Assembly: GCA_030149025.1 (NCBI GenBank)
Contig: JASBSH010000061.1
Span: 1 to 14,214 of the forward strand
DNA: 14,214 bases
From: Actinomycetales bacterium
GTDB taxonomy: Bacteria > Actinomycetota > Actinomycetes > Actinomycetales > BWSM-131
Reading direction: 5' to 3'
Of this stretch, positions 7,168 to 14,027 are shown piece by piece; positions within the stretch are counted from its first letter, which is position 1; each line of letters begins with the position of its first letter. Made by a program: the position numbers and the translations under genes. The notes under the pieces are model-generated. The model did no database searches. It was given only the letters and a program-made list of their open reading frames with translations, and was not told where the DNA came from.

Positions 7168-8388
7168 CTACTTGTCGATGTCGCCGACGACGAAGAACAT
7201 CGATCCCAGGATCGCGACCATGTCGGCGATCAGGCAGCCGGGCAGCAGCCGCGACAGCACCTGCACGTTGTTGAACGACGCCGACCGCAGCTTCAGCCGC
7301 CACGGCGTCTTGTCGCCCTTTGACACGAGGTAGTACCCGTTGATGCCCAACGGGTTCTCCGTCCAGGTGTACCGATGACCCTCCGGCACCCGCAGCACCT
7401 TCGGCAGGCGCACGTTGATCGGCCCCTGCGGCAGCGACGCCAGCCTGTCGACGCACGCCTCGGCGAGGGCGAGGCTGACGTGCACCTGCTCGAGCAGGCA
7501 CTGGAAGCGGGCGAGGCTGTCACCCTCGGTGCGGGTCACCACCCGTCCGGGGCCGCCGGGGCCGAACAGCTCGCCGTAGGCCAGGTAGGGCTCGTCCCGC
7601 CGCAGGTCGAAGTCGATGCCGCTGGCCCGTGCGATCGGCCCGCTCACCCCGTAGGCGAGCGCCATCTCGCGTGAGAGCACGCCGACCCCGCGGGTGCGCG
7701 CGTGCAGGATCTCGTTGCCGACGATGAGCCCCTCGAGATCGGGCAGCCGACGGCGCACGCCGGCCACGGCGTCCATGACCCGGCCCAGCCACCCGGCCGG
7801 CAGGTCGTCCTTGAGCCCGCCCACCCGGTTGAACATGTAGTGGAGGCGGCCACCGGAGATCTCCTCCATCACCGCCTGCAGCTCCTCGCGCTCGGTGAAC
7901 GCGTAGAAGATCGGGGTGATGGCGCCGAGCTCGAGCGGGTAGGACCCGAGGAACATCAGGTGGTTGAGCATCCGGTTCAGCTCGGCCAGCAGCGTCCGCG
8001 CCCAGACCGCGCGCTCGGGGACCTCCATGCCGAGCATGTGCTCGACACCGAGCACCACACCGAGCTCGTTCGCGAACGCGGACAGCCAGTCGTGCCGGTT
8101 GGCCAACACGATGATCTGCCGGTAGTCCCGCGCCTCGAACAGCTTCTCCGCGCCCCGGTGCATATACCCGATCACGGGCTAGGCCGCCACGATGCGCTCG
8201 CCGTCCAGGGTCAGCCGCAGCCGCAGCACGCCGTGGGTGGCGGGGTGCTGGGGGCCGATGTTGAGGACCATCTCCGCGGTCGGCAGGTCCTGACCGGGGC
8301 GCGGTTCGACAGCCGTCCCGCCCACGGTCAGAGCCACCTGGCGCAGGCCCGAACCCTCGTCCGGCTCTCGGGGCGACAGGTCGGTCAC
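7168..8388 (-). pseudogene. nuoD2: Lone NuoD2-like NADH-quinone oxidoreductase subunit D, interrupted by an in-frame amber codon
   Basis: Homologous to NuoD/NDUFS2 (49-kDa subunit of complex I), most like the stand-alone NuoD2 of actinobacteria; no other nuo genes lie nearby. From GTG 8388 the frame reads LNIGPQHPATHGVLRL (His52), then TAG at codon 70 (8179-8181), then continues in the same frame with PVIGYMHRGAEKL to the stop at 7168, for 406 codons in all, a normal length. The family has an acidic residue (Glu/Asp) at codon 70, so one GAG-to-TAG change explains it. Reinitiation at GTG 8175, two codons later, would give a 335-residue product lacking the N-terminal quinone-site His. Conserved later blocks include FLGSYPLELGAITPIFYAF, ENPLGINGYYLVS and the C-terminal VVGDIDK. 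The position of bovine Tyr108 is Trp101 here. A sequencing error remains possible. It is divergent from the PH-domain genes, with 67 bp between the starts. Confidence 0.88.
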
Positions 8389-8455
8389 GTCGCCGAGTCT
8401 GCCACCGACGCGGCCAGCAGCCGGGTTCCCCGGCGGGTTCTGCCACGATCTACCC

Positions 8456-8998
8456 GTGAGCAGCGAAGGGTTTCCGGACCCGGACCCGGGGACGACGGCA
8501 CGCAGCGCCGCCGGCAACGACCCGTTCGCGCCCCTCGGGGTGACGTGGACGCCGGTCTCGCCGCGTCTGGTGACCGCGCGCCGGCTGGTGCTCGGCGTGG
8601 TGGCGCTGGTCCCGCTGCTCGCGGTCGTCGTCGTCGCCCTCCTGACGGGGTGGCCGTGGTTGCTGCTTCTCCTCGTGCCGTTGCTTGGACTCGTCGGGTG
8701 GCTGTTCTGGCTGATCGGCCGCCAGGTCAGGGCGATCGGCTACGCCGAGCGGGAGGACGACCTGCTCATCCGCTCGGGTGTGATGTTCAAGACCATGGTC
8801 GTCGTCCCCTACGGGCGGATGCAGTACGTCGACGTGGAGGCGGGGCCGATCGACAGGGCGTTCGGAGTGGCCCGCGTGCAGCTGCACACCGCATCACCCG
8901 GCACGGACGCAGCCATCCCCGGGCTCGTGCCGGAGGAGGCCGCCCGGTTGCGTGAGCGCCTGGCGTCCCGCGGTGAGGCGAGGTTGGCCGGTCTGTGA
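8456..8998 (+). CDS. PH-domain (bPH2) membrane protein, YdbS-like
   Basis: A 180-residue protein with a short Pro/Asp-rich cytoplasmic N-terminus, two adjacent membrane helices (~44-62 and ~66-88, the latter WPWLLLLLVPLLGLVGWLFW) and a C-terminal bacterial PH-like domain (~97-176) with REDDLLIRSGVMFKTMVVVPYGRMQYVDVEAG, typical of the bPH2/DUF304 family. The role in actinobacteria is unknown; the related YdbS/YdbT pair of Bacillus is linked to envelope defence against certain antimicrobial peptides (recalled, not testable here). GTG 8456 has no Shine-Dalgarno but is preceded by CACGAT, so it may be leaderless. Its stop overlaps the start of the next gene by 4 bp (GTGA), a YdbS-YdbT-like pair. 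Confidence 0.85.
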   Translation: MSSEGFPDPDPGTTARSAAGNDPFAPLGVTWTPVSPRLVTARRLVLGVVALVPLLAVVVVALLTGWPWLLLLLVPLLGLVGWLFWLIGRQVRAIGYAEREDDLLIRSGVMFKTMVVVPYGRMQYVDVEAGPIDRAFGVARVQLHTASPGTDAAIPGLVPEEAARLRERLASRGEARLAGL

Positions 8999-10545
8999 CC
9001 GAGTCGTTCCCGCCGCCCGACAGACCACCCGCATCTGCGCCGCGGTCCCTGAGCTCCTTCCCGCCGCCGCAGGGCGAGGCCGTCGGGCTGCCCGCGCCCG
9101 AGGCTGACGGGCGGTGGCACCGGCTGCACCCCGTCACCCCCGTCATCCGGGGGTGGAAGGTCCTCGCGGTCCTGCTCGTCGTCCTGGTCCAGCAACGCTC
9201 GGACGACCTGTTCCGCGGTGGCGGCCTGCCCGGCGGCGTGGAGCTGCTCATCACCGCCGGTGCGCTCCTGCTGGGCGCCCTGCTCGGCGCGGTCTGGGCG
9301 TGGCTGTCCTGGCGGATGACCCGGTACCAGGTGGCGCAGGACGCGGTCCACCTTCACCAGGGGGTGCTCTTCCGCCAGCAGCGACAGGCGCGTCTGGACC
9401 GGCTGCAGGCCGTTGACGTCGTCCAGCCGCTCCTCGCCCGGCTGCTCGGGCTCTCCGAGCTGAAGCTGGAGGTCGCTGGCGGGGCCGGTTCGGAGGTGCG
9501 CCTGGCGTACCTGCGGGACGCCGAGGCCCGCCGGTTGAGGAACACGTTGCTGGCCAGGGCCGCAGGGCTGAAGTACGAGACCGAGGAGGCCCCCGAGGCA
9601 CCCGAGCAGCAGGTGCTGTCCGTGCCGACCGACCGGCTCGTCCTCAGCCTGCTTCTCAGCGGCGCGACGCTGTGGGGAGCCGTCATCGCCGTCGCCCTCA
9701 TCGTCGCCGTGGTGGTTGTGGGGGAGCCAGGGCTGATCGTCGGTCTCGCACCGGTTCTCATCGGCACGGTCGGTGCCACCTGGGGGCAGTTCACCCGTGG
9801 ATTCGCCTTCCGGCTCGCGCAGTCCCCGGACGGTCTTCGCCTGCGGCACGGTCTGCTGGAGACCCGATCCCAGACCGTCCCGCCGGGACGGGTCCAGGCG
9901 GTGCGGCTGCAACAACCGCTCCTGTGGCGGCGTGTGGACTGGTGGCGCGTCGAGATCAACGTGGCCGGGTACGGGTTCTCCCAGACGAACCAGAACGTCG
10001 AGTCGGTTCTGCTGCCCGTGGGCACCCGGCAGGACGCCATGACGGCCCTCTCCCTGGTCCTTCCCGAACTGGGCGTCGACGACGCCCGCCATGTCGTCGA
10101 TCAGGGGCTGTCCGGCGCGACGGCCGCGGGCGGTTTCACCTGCGCTCCTCGCAGGTCGGTGTGGGTGGACCCCGTCGCGTGGCGCCGCAACGGGTTTCGG
10201 GTCACACCCCGCGCGCTGCTGACCCGTTCCGGGCGGATCACCCGGGAGCTGGCGGTCGTCCCGCACGAGCGCGCGCAGAGCCTGGCGCTCACGCAGGGGC
10301 CGCTGCAGCGGAAGCTCGGGCTGGCCTCCTTCGAGGTGCACTCCACGCCCGGGCCGGTGTCACCCGCTGCCCGTCACCTCGACGCGCCCACCGCCGCGGC
10401 GCTGCTCGACGAGCAGGCCCACCGGGCGCGTGTCGCGCGGTCCACCGCCGGACCCGAGCAATGGATGTCCACCCGCACCTCTGCCGGTGATCATGAAATC
10501 CCGGTTCACCGAGCGCAGCCGGGCGACCTACCCCGCGAACCCTGA
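8995..10545 (+). CDS. PH-domain (bPH2) membrane protein with three repeats, YdbT-like
   Basis: A 516-residue partner of the preceding gene, starting at GTG 8995 within its stop codon. After a Pro-rich cytoplasmic head come membrane helices at ~53-65 and ~82-105 and a first PH-like unit (MTRYQVAQDAVHLHQGVLFRQQ). Long hydrophobic segments follow at ~215-262, then a second unit (FAFRLAQSPDGLRLRHGLLETR) and a third near residue 395 (GFRVTPRALLTRSGRITREL). The repeated pattern of strand, GLL/GVL/SGR turn and R-rich strand is the bPH2 signature. The last ~30 residues (from about GPEQWM) look unlike the family and are partly encoded by a copy of the 25-nt intergenic repeat at 10486-10510. It converges on the Lrp gene. 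Biochemical role unknown. Confidence 0.87.
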   Translation: MTESFPPPDRPPASAPRSLSSFPPPQGEAVGLPAPEADGRWHRLHPVTPVIRGWKVLAVLLVVLVQQRSDDLFRGGGLPGGVELLITAGALLLGALLGAVWAWLSWRMTRYQVAQDAVHLHQGVLFRQQRQARLDRLQAVDVVQPLLARLLGLSELKLEVAGGAGSEVRLAYLRDAEARRLRNTLLARAAGLKYETEEAPEAPEQQVLSVPTDRLVLSLLLSGATLWGAVIAVALIVAVVVVGEPGLIVGLAPVLIGTVGATWGQFTRGFAFRLAQSPDGLRLRHGLLETRSQTVPPGRVQAVRLQQPLLWRRVDWWRVEINVAGYGFSQTNQNVESVLLPVGTRQDAMTALSLVLPELGVDDARHVVDQGLSGATAAGGFTCAPRRSVWVDPVAWRRNGFRVTPRALLTRSGRITRELAVVPHERAQSLALTQGPLQRKLGLASFEVHSTPGPVSPAARHLDAPTAAALLDEQAHRARVARSTAGPEQWMSTRTSAGDHEIPVHRAQPGDLPREP

Positions 10546-10707
10546 TCCGTCCGCTTCCGCGTCTTTCGATACGGCCGGCGCTGATTCGGCCAAAACCTTG
10601 CTCGTGATCATGAAACCTCGGTTCACGCGGTGAACGGGGATTTCATGATCAGCAAGGGGAAGGGGGGTCGGAAGCTAGCATTGGTGAACGGGGATTTCAT
10701 GATCACC
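10486..10707. repeat. Four copies of a 25-nt palindrome-containing repeat, two forward and two inverted
   Basis: Copies are A 10486-10510 (+), B 10603-10627 (+), C 10629-10653 (-) and D 10683-10707 (-). The unit begins GGTGATCATGAAATCCC and ends CGTTCACC; each contains the palindrome TGATCA and has GGTGA/TCACC ends. A differs from D at about one base. B and C abut head to head and can form a hairpin of about 25 nt. C and D lie in a tandem duplication of about 54 nt that also repeats a GGGTCGG...GCTAG stretch. Copy A lies within the 3' end of the PH-domain gene, D about 20 bp past the lrp stop. This looks like a REP-type interspersed element at a convergent gene junction, possibly acting as terminator. 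Confidence 0.8.
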
Positions 10708-10725
10708 GAGGAAGAGGGTCGGGCG

Positions 10726-11154
10726 CTAGAGGCGGGACAGCACGACCGTCGAGCGGGTCTGCCGCACGAGGTTCCGCTCGCGCACCGTCTCGAGCACCCG
10801 CTCGAAGTGCGCCATGTCCTTCGCCCTGATGTTCAGCAACGCGTCCGCGTCCCCGGTGACCGTGAACGCGGCCTGCACCTCGGGGATGTCGATGAGCATC
10901 TTGCGGATCTGCGCAGGCGGGACGCGCCCCTCGCAGAAGAGCTCGACGAACGCCTCGACCGTCCACCCCAGCGCGTCCGGGTCCACGAGGGCCGTGAACC
11001 CGCGAAGCACGCCGTCCGCCCTCATCCGGTCGACTCGCCGCTTCACTGCCGGCGCGCTGAGGTTGACCCGCGACCCGATGTCCGCGTAGCTCTGCCGGGC
11101 GTCTGCGACCAACTCCGCAACGATTCGCCGGTCTACCTCGTCAAGACGCAACAA
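10726..11154 (-). CDS. Lrp/AsnC-family transcriptional regulator
   Basis: A 142-residue regulator. The N-terminal winged helix-turn-helix (~5-60: LDEVDRRIVAELVADARQSYADIG...LSAPAVKRRVDRM) and the C-terminal ligand-sensing AsnC/RAM domain (~65-140: VEAFVELFCEGR, VQAAFTVTGDADALLNIRA) have normal length and order. TTG 11154 is used; TTG 11151 is equally possible, both served by AAGGGAG upstream. It is divergent from the dimethylargininase gene across ~64 bp, an arrangement typical of a local regulator responding to an amino acid (arginine or ornithine is plausible). Its last codons adjoin the repeat cluster at 10486-10707. Confidence 0.9.
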   Translation of the reverse strand: MLRLDEVDRRIVAELVADARQSYADIGSRVNLSAPAVKRRVDRMRADGVLRGFTALVDPDALGWTVEAFVELFCEGRVPPAQIRKMLIDIPEVQAAFTVTGDADALLNIRAKDMAHFERVLETVRERNLVRQTRSTVVLSRL

Positions 11155-11182
11155 AGTGGCTCCCTTGCGTGCGGTTTCGACC

Positions 11183-11212
11183 TTGGTCTTGCGTCGTGGC
11201 GCACCTTACCTT
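11183..11212 (+). promoter_or_regulatory. Likely leaderless promoter of the dimethylargininase gene
   Basis: TTGGTC at 11183-11188 and TACCTT at 11207-11212 are separated by 18 bp. The -10 ends 6 bases before ATG 11219, so the transcript would start at or next to the start codon, and no Shine-Dalgarno is present. CTTGCGT occurs twice, at 11164-11170 and 11188-11194 (24 bp apart), and could be part of an Lrp-family site overlapping the promoter; this last point is speculative. Confidence 0.5.
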
Positions 11213-11218
11213 GTCGCC

Positions 11219-12103
11219 ATGGTGACGACCGTTACGACGACGCGTGCCCTCGCTCAGGGGCAGCCCGGTCTGCCCACGCCCAGGCCCCGGCACTACCTGA
11301 TGTGCCCGCCCACGTACTTCGACGTGGTCTACGAGATCAACCCCTGGATGGCTGCCGGAGCGCCGGTCGACACCGCGAAGGCGGTTGCCCAGTGGCAGGT
11401 CCTCGTCGACACGTACACAGGTCTCGGTCATGCAGTGGACTTCCTCGACCCTCAGCCGAGCCTTCCGGACATGGTGTTCGCGGCGAACGGCGCGACCAGC
11501 GTGGGCGGTCGTGTCCTCGCAGCGACGTTCGCAACGCCTCAGCGCAAGCCAGAGGCCTCCCACCACGTGGCATGGCACCGGGAGAACGCGGATCGGCTCG
11601 GTTGGCGCGCCGTCACGGAGGCCGAGCACGTCAATGAGGCGGAGGGCGACTTCGCGGTACTCGGTGACCTGGTGCTGGCCGGGTACGGGTTCCGAACCGA
11701 CCCTCGTGGCCACGCGGAGCTGGCGGACGCCGTCGGGATGCCGGTGGTCAGCCTGCGGTTGGTGGACGCACGCTACTACCACCTCGACACCGCCCTGGGC
11801 GTTCTGGACGACACCCCGGGCCGCGGCAACATCGCCTACTACCCGAAGGCCTTCAGCGAGGGCAGCCAGCAGATCCTGCGCCGCCTCTTCCCCGAGGCGG
11901 TGTTCGCGGCGGACGAGGACGCCGAGGTGCTCGGGCTCAACTTCGTGAGCGACGGGTTGAACGTGCTGGTGCCGCACCGGGCCGAGAAGCTGTCAGCGCA
12001 GGTGGCCGAGCGTGGCTACGTCCCGATCCCGGTAGACCTGTCCGAGCTGCTGAAGGGTGGCGGCAGCGTGAAGTGCTGCACTCAGGAGCTGCGAAAGGCT
12101 TAG
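11219..12103 (+). CDS. ddaH: Dimethylargininase / DDAH-like amidinotransferase-family hydrolase
   Basis: A 294-residue cytosolic enzyme of the guanidino-modifying (DDAH/arginine deiminase) superfamily. DDAH converts N-omega-methylated arginine to citrulline plus methylamine or dimethylamine. Visible landmarks are the N-terminal RHYLMCPPTYFDVVYEINPWM, a PDMVFAANGA substrate-loop motif, EGD at 142-144, the catalytic-type His188 in YYHLDTALGVLDD, and a C-terminal GGGSVKCCTQEL where Cys286 (possibly Cys287) aligns with the nucleophile. Actinobacterial members are usually next to an Lrp regulator and often an ornithine aminotransferase; here the Lrp gene is present and divergent, the aminotransferase is absent. 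The start is ATG 11219, possibly leaderless; GTG 11222 is adjacent. True substrate could be arginine or methylarginine. It ends 14 bp from the convergent MidA-like gene. Confidence 0.85.
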   Translation: MVTTVTTTRALAQGQPGLPTPRPRHYLMCPPTYFDVVYEINPWMAAGAPVDTAKAVAQWQVLVDTYTGLGHAVDFLDPQPSLPDMVFAANGATSVGGRVLAATFATPQRKPEASHHVAWHRENADRLGWRAVTEAEHVNEAEGDFAVLGDLVLAGYGFRTDPRGHAELADAVGMPVVSLRLVDARYYHLDTALGVLDDTPGRGNIAYYPKAFSEGSQQILRRLFPEAVFAADEDAEVLGLNFVSDGLNVLVPHRAEKLSAQVAERGYVPIPVDLSELLKGGGSVKCCTQELRKA

Positions 12104-12117
12104 TGCGACAACGAGGC

Positions 12118-13236
12118 TCAGCCACAGAGGGGGTCCGTGAGCGATGTCGGGTCGCCCTGCGCGAACACCGCGTCGAGGGCGGCTGCCGCCGGCTGGCCCA
12201 CCCCGTGCAGGGCCCAGGAGAACGCCCCGAGTCCGGCGGGGTCGCGCAGCTCGGCGGCCTCGCTCGCCTCCTGCAGCTGCCGTACGTACGCCGTGGGGTC
12301 ACTCGTCGCCAGCCCGATGTCCGGACGCCGGCCACGCACGCCGAGTGCCCGCAGCGCCTCCCGCTGTGGGCGCGTCAGCGTGGTGCGGGGCGTCGGGTCA
12401 CCGGCTCCCCGCGGGCGGTCGGCGCGTGAGGCCACCAGCGAGTCGATGGCGACGTGGGCCGTGATGTCGGTGCTCCCGTCCGGCACCGGCGGCACCTGCC
12501 GGCCGGCACGGAAACCGGTCAGCGACCCTGACGGTGGGCGGTTGGTTCGGTTGTGTCCGTAGTCGACGGCCAACGCGACGCCGCTGGCCAGGACGTCGAC
12601 GGTTCCGGCCCAGAAGCGGTCGCGTGAAAGCCCCACCTCCGCCCGTGTGCCGGCAGGTGCCCCGTCCAGCGGCCACCACTGCCGGCACCAGGCGAGGTCC
12701 TCGTCGCGGGCGGGTGGCCCCAGGCGCTCCCGCCCGTCGCCGGCGACCTGCACCTCGCGGGCGACACCTCGTGCGTCGACCTCCAGCACCGTGCACGGCA
12801 CCACGTCGAGCAGCTCCCAACCGATCAGCAGCGTGTCGCGGAGGCCGTCCTGCCACCTGTCCTGCCACCCGTCCTGCAAGCGGGCGACCGACTCCACCCA
12901 ACCCACCCCGGGATCGAGCGAGGCAGGCCGCGAGCCGACCTCGACCCCGAGGAGCTGCGTGTCGGCGTCCAGCCGGCCGCTGTCCTGCAGCGCGACGAAC
13001 GCGGCGAGCAGCTCCCCACGGCCGGCACCGACGTCGACGACGGTGGTGCACCCGGCGGCGCGGGCGAGCCGGGCCAGCGCCGAGGCGAGCAGGTGCGGCG
13101 AGGCGTGTGACGCCGTCCTGAAGTGACCGGCCGGCCCCTCCGGACGCCGGTAGAACCCGCCCGGGCCGTAGAGCGCGTGCTGCCACGCCTCCCGCCAGGG
13201 CTGCCACTCGGCCCGGCCCCGCATCGAGCTGCTCAC
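12118..13236 (-). CDS. SAM-dependent methyltransferase, MidA/NDUFAF7 (DUF185) family
   Basis: A 372-residue class I methyltransferase. N-terminal YGPGGFYRRPEGPAGHFRTASHASP, motif I TVVDVGAGRGELL (Gly70-Gly74 loop), GWELLDVVPCTVLEVD, LAVDYGHNRTNRPPSGSLTGFRAGRQV and DITAHVAIDSL are the conserved blocks of the MidA/NDUFAF7 family. In eukaryotes NDUFAF7 methylates Arg85 of NDUFS2, the NuoD homologue, during complex I assembly; a similar bacterial target is inference, though a nuoD2 gene lies ~4 kb away. GTG 13236 overlaps the upstream methyltransferase stop (GTGA), supporting the start and an operon; ATG five codons in is an alternative. A 12-nt in-frame repeat (12847-12876) encodes WQDRWQDG. It converges on ddaH with a 14-bp gap. 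Confidence 0.87.
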   Translation of the reverse strand: MSSSMRGRAEWQPWREAWQHALYGPGGFYRRPEGPAGHFRTASHASPHLLASALARLARAAGCTTVVDVGAGRGELLAAFVALQDSGRLDADTQLLGVEVGSRPASLDPGVGWVESVARLQDGWQDRWQDGLRDTLLIGWELLDVVPCTVLEVDARGVAREVQVAGDGRERLGPPARDEDLAWCRQWWPLDGAPAGTRAEVGLSRDRFWAGTVDVLASGVALAVDYGHNRTNRPPSGSLTGFRAGRQVPPVPDGSTDITAHVAIDSLVASRADRPRGAGDPTPRTTLTRPQREALRALGVRGRRPDIGLATSDPTAYVRQLQEASEAAELRDPAGLGAFSWALHGVGQPAAAALDAVFAQGDPTSLTDPLCG

Positions 13237-13991
13237 GGGTGACGCAGGACGACCGCGACGTCGGTCACGGTGAACAGGAACTGGCCCGCGTCCGCGAGGG
13301 CACGCATGCCCTCCACCCAGCCGGCGGCCCGGCCGGCGAGATGGGGGTCGTCGCGGGCGGCGGCGAGCATGCCCATCGCCACCTTCCAGGCGAGCGAGCC
13401 GTCGTCGAACCTGCGGTGCGGGTCGGCCCAGGAGTCGACGGTGACCAGCTCGAAGGGCGCGCCGCGGGCGGCTGCTGCGTCCGCCAGGGCGAGCAGCTTG
13501 CGGCCCATGAACCCGTCGCTGCGCTCGGCCCAGCGCGGCAGCACGGCGACGAACCGGTCGACGAGCTCACGTGTCAGGTGGTCATCCGTGCTCGTGAAAA
13601 GCGCTGTGTCCCAGTCGCTGTGGGCCAGCACGAGGAGACCGCCGGGTTTGAGCACGCGGTAGCACGCGGCCAGGTGGTCGACGGGGTCGATGAGGTGCTC
13701 GACCACGTTGAGGGAGACGACGCGGTCCACCGACGCCGGCTCCAGGGGCAGGGACGGTGCGCCCAGGTCGGTGATCTGGCTGCGTACACGCGCGTCGGTG
13801 AGCAGGTCGTCGTCCAGGTCCGAGGCCTGGTCCAGGGCGTAGAGGACGTCGGGGCCGTATTCGAGCAGCGCCCGGACCGTTCGCCCCGGGCCGGAGCCGA
13901 GGTCGGCGACGACGAGCGACCGGCCCTCCGGGAGCAGGCGCCGCGCGCCATCCAGGTCGGCGAGCTCCGCAACGCGTTCATGCCTCCCCAC
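13233..13991 (-). CDS. Class I SAM-dependent methyltransferase
   Basis: A 252-residue soluble methyltransferase with motif I VVADLGSGPGRT (30-36 core), an acidic strand-2 end LYALDQASDLDDD, SVDRVVSLNVVEHLIDPVDHL and CYRVLKPGGLLVLAHSDWD, the standard order of a Rossmann-fold small-molecule or lipid methyltransferase. The acceptor is not identifiable. The frame is open further upstream, but GTG 13991 is chosen because the recognisable protein begins there; the longer form would overlap the divergent DUF2520 gene. Its TGA overlaps the MidA-like start by 4 bp, so the two are probably co-translated. The start is 36 bp from the divergent gene at 14028, so both promoters must be compact. Confidence 0.8.
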   Translation of the reverse strand: MGRHERVAELADLDGARRLLPEGRSLVVADLGSGPGRTVRALLEYGPDVLYALDQASDLDDDLLTDARVRSQITDLGAPSLPLEPASVDRVVSLNVVEHLIDPVDHLAACYRVLKPGGLLVLAHSDWDTALFTSTDDHLTRELVDRFVAVLPRWAERSDGFMGRKLLALADAAAARGAPFELVTVDSWADPHRRFDDGSLAWKVAMGMLAAARDDPHLAGRAAGWVEGMRALADAGQFLFTVTDVAVVLRHP

Positions 13992-14027
13992 GCGGCGGAG
14001 CCTAGTGCGGGGGGTAGCCTCCCGCCG

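Noticed and set aside
7146..7172. 10-nt direct repeat CTCGGCTACT at the convergent junction before nuoD2
   Set aside because: Two short copies in GC-rich DNA, one overlapping the nuoD2 stop; too short to interpret.
8179..8181. Amber codon read as pyrrolysine or another programmed recoding
   Set aside because: No pylT or pyl genes are visible, the position is Glu/Asp in the family, and a one-base nonsense change is simpler; left open only as suppression to be tested.
8809..10341. 510-codon minus-strand open frame
   Set aside because: Antisense shadow of the PH-domain genes caused by high GC content.
10486..10707. CRISPR array
   Set aside because: Only four copies, in both orientations, with irregular spacing and no cas genes.
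10630..11637. Plus-strand 335-codon open frame starting in the repeat cluster
   Set aside because: Antisense to the Lrp regulator and out of frame with ddaH; its start lies in the repeats and the protein resembles no family.
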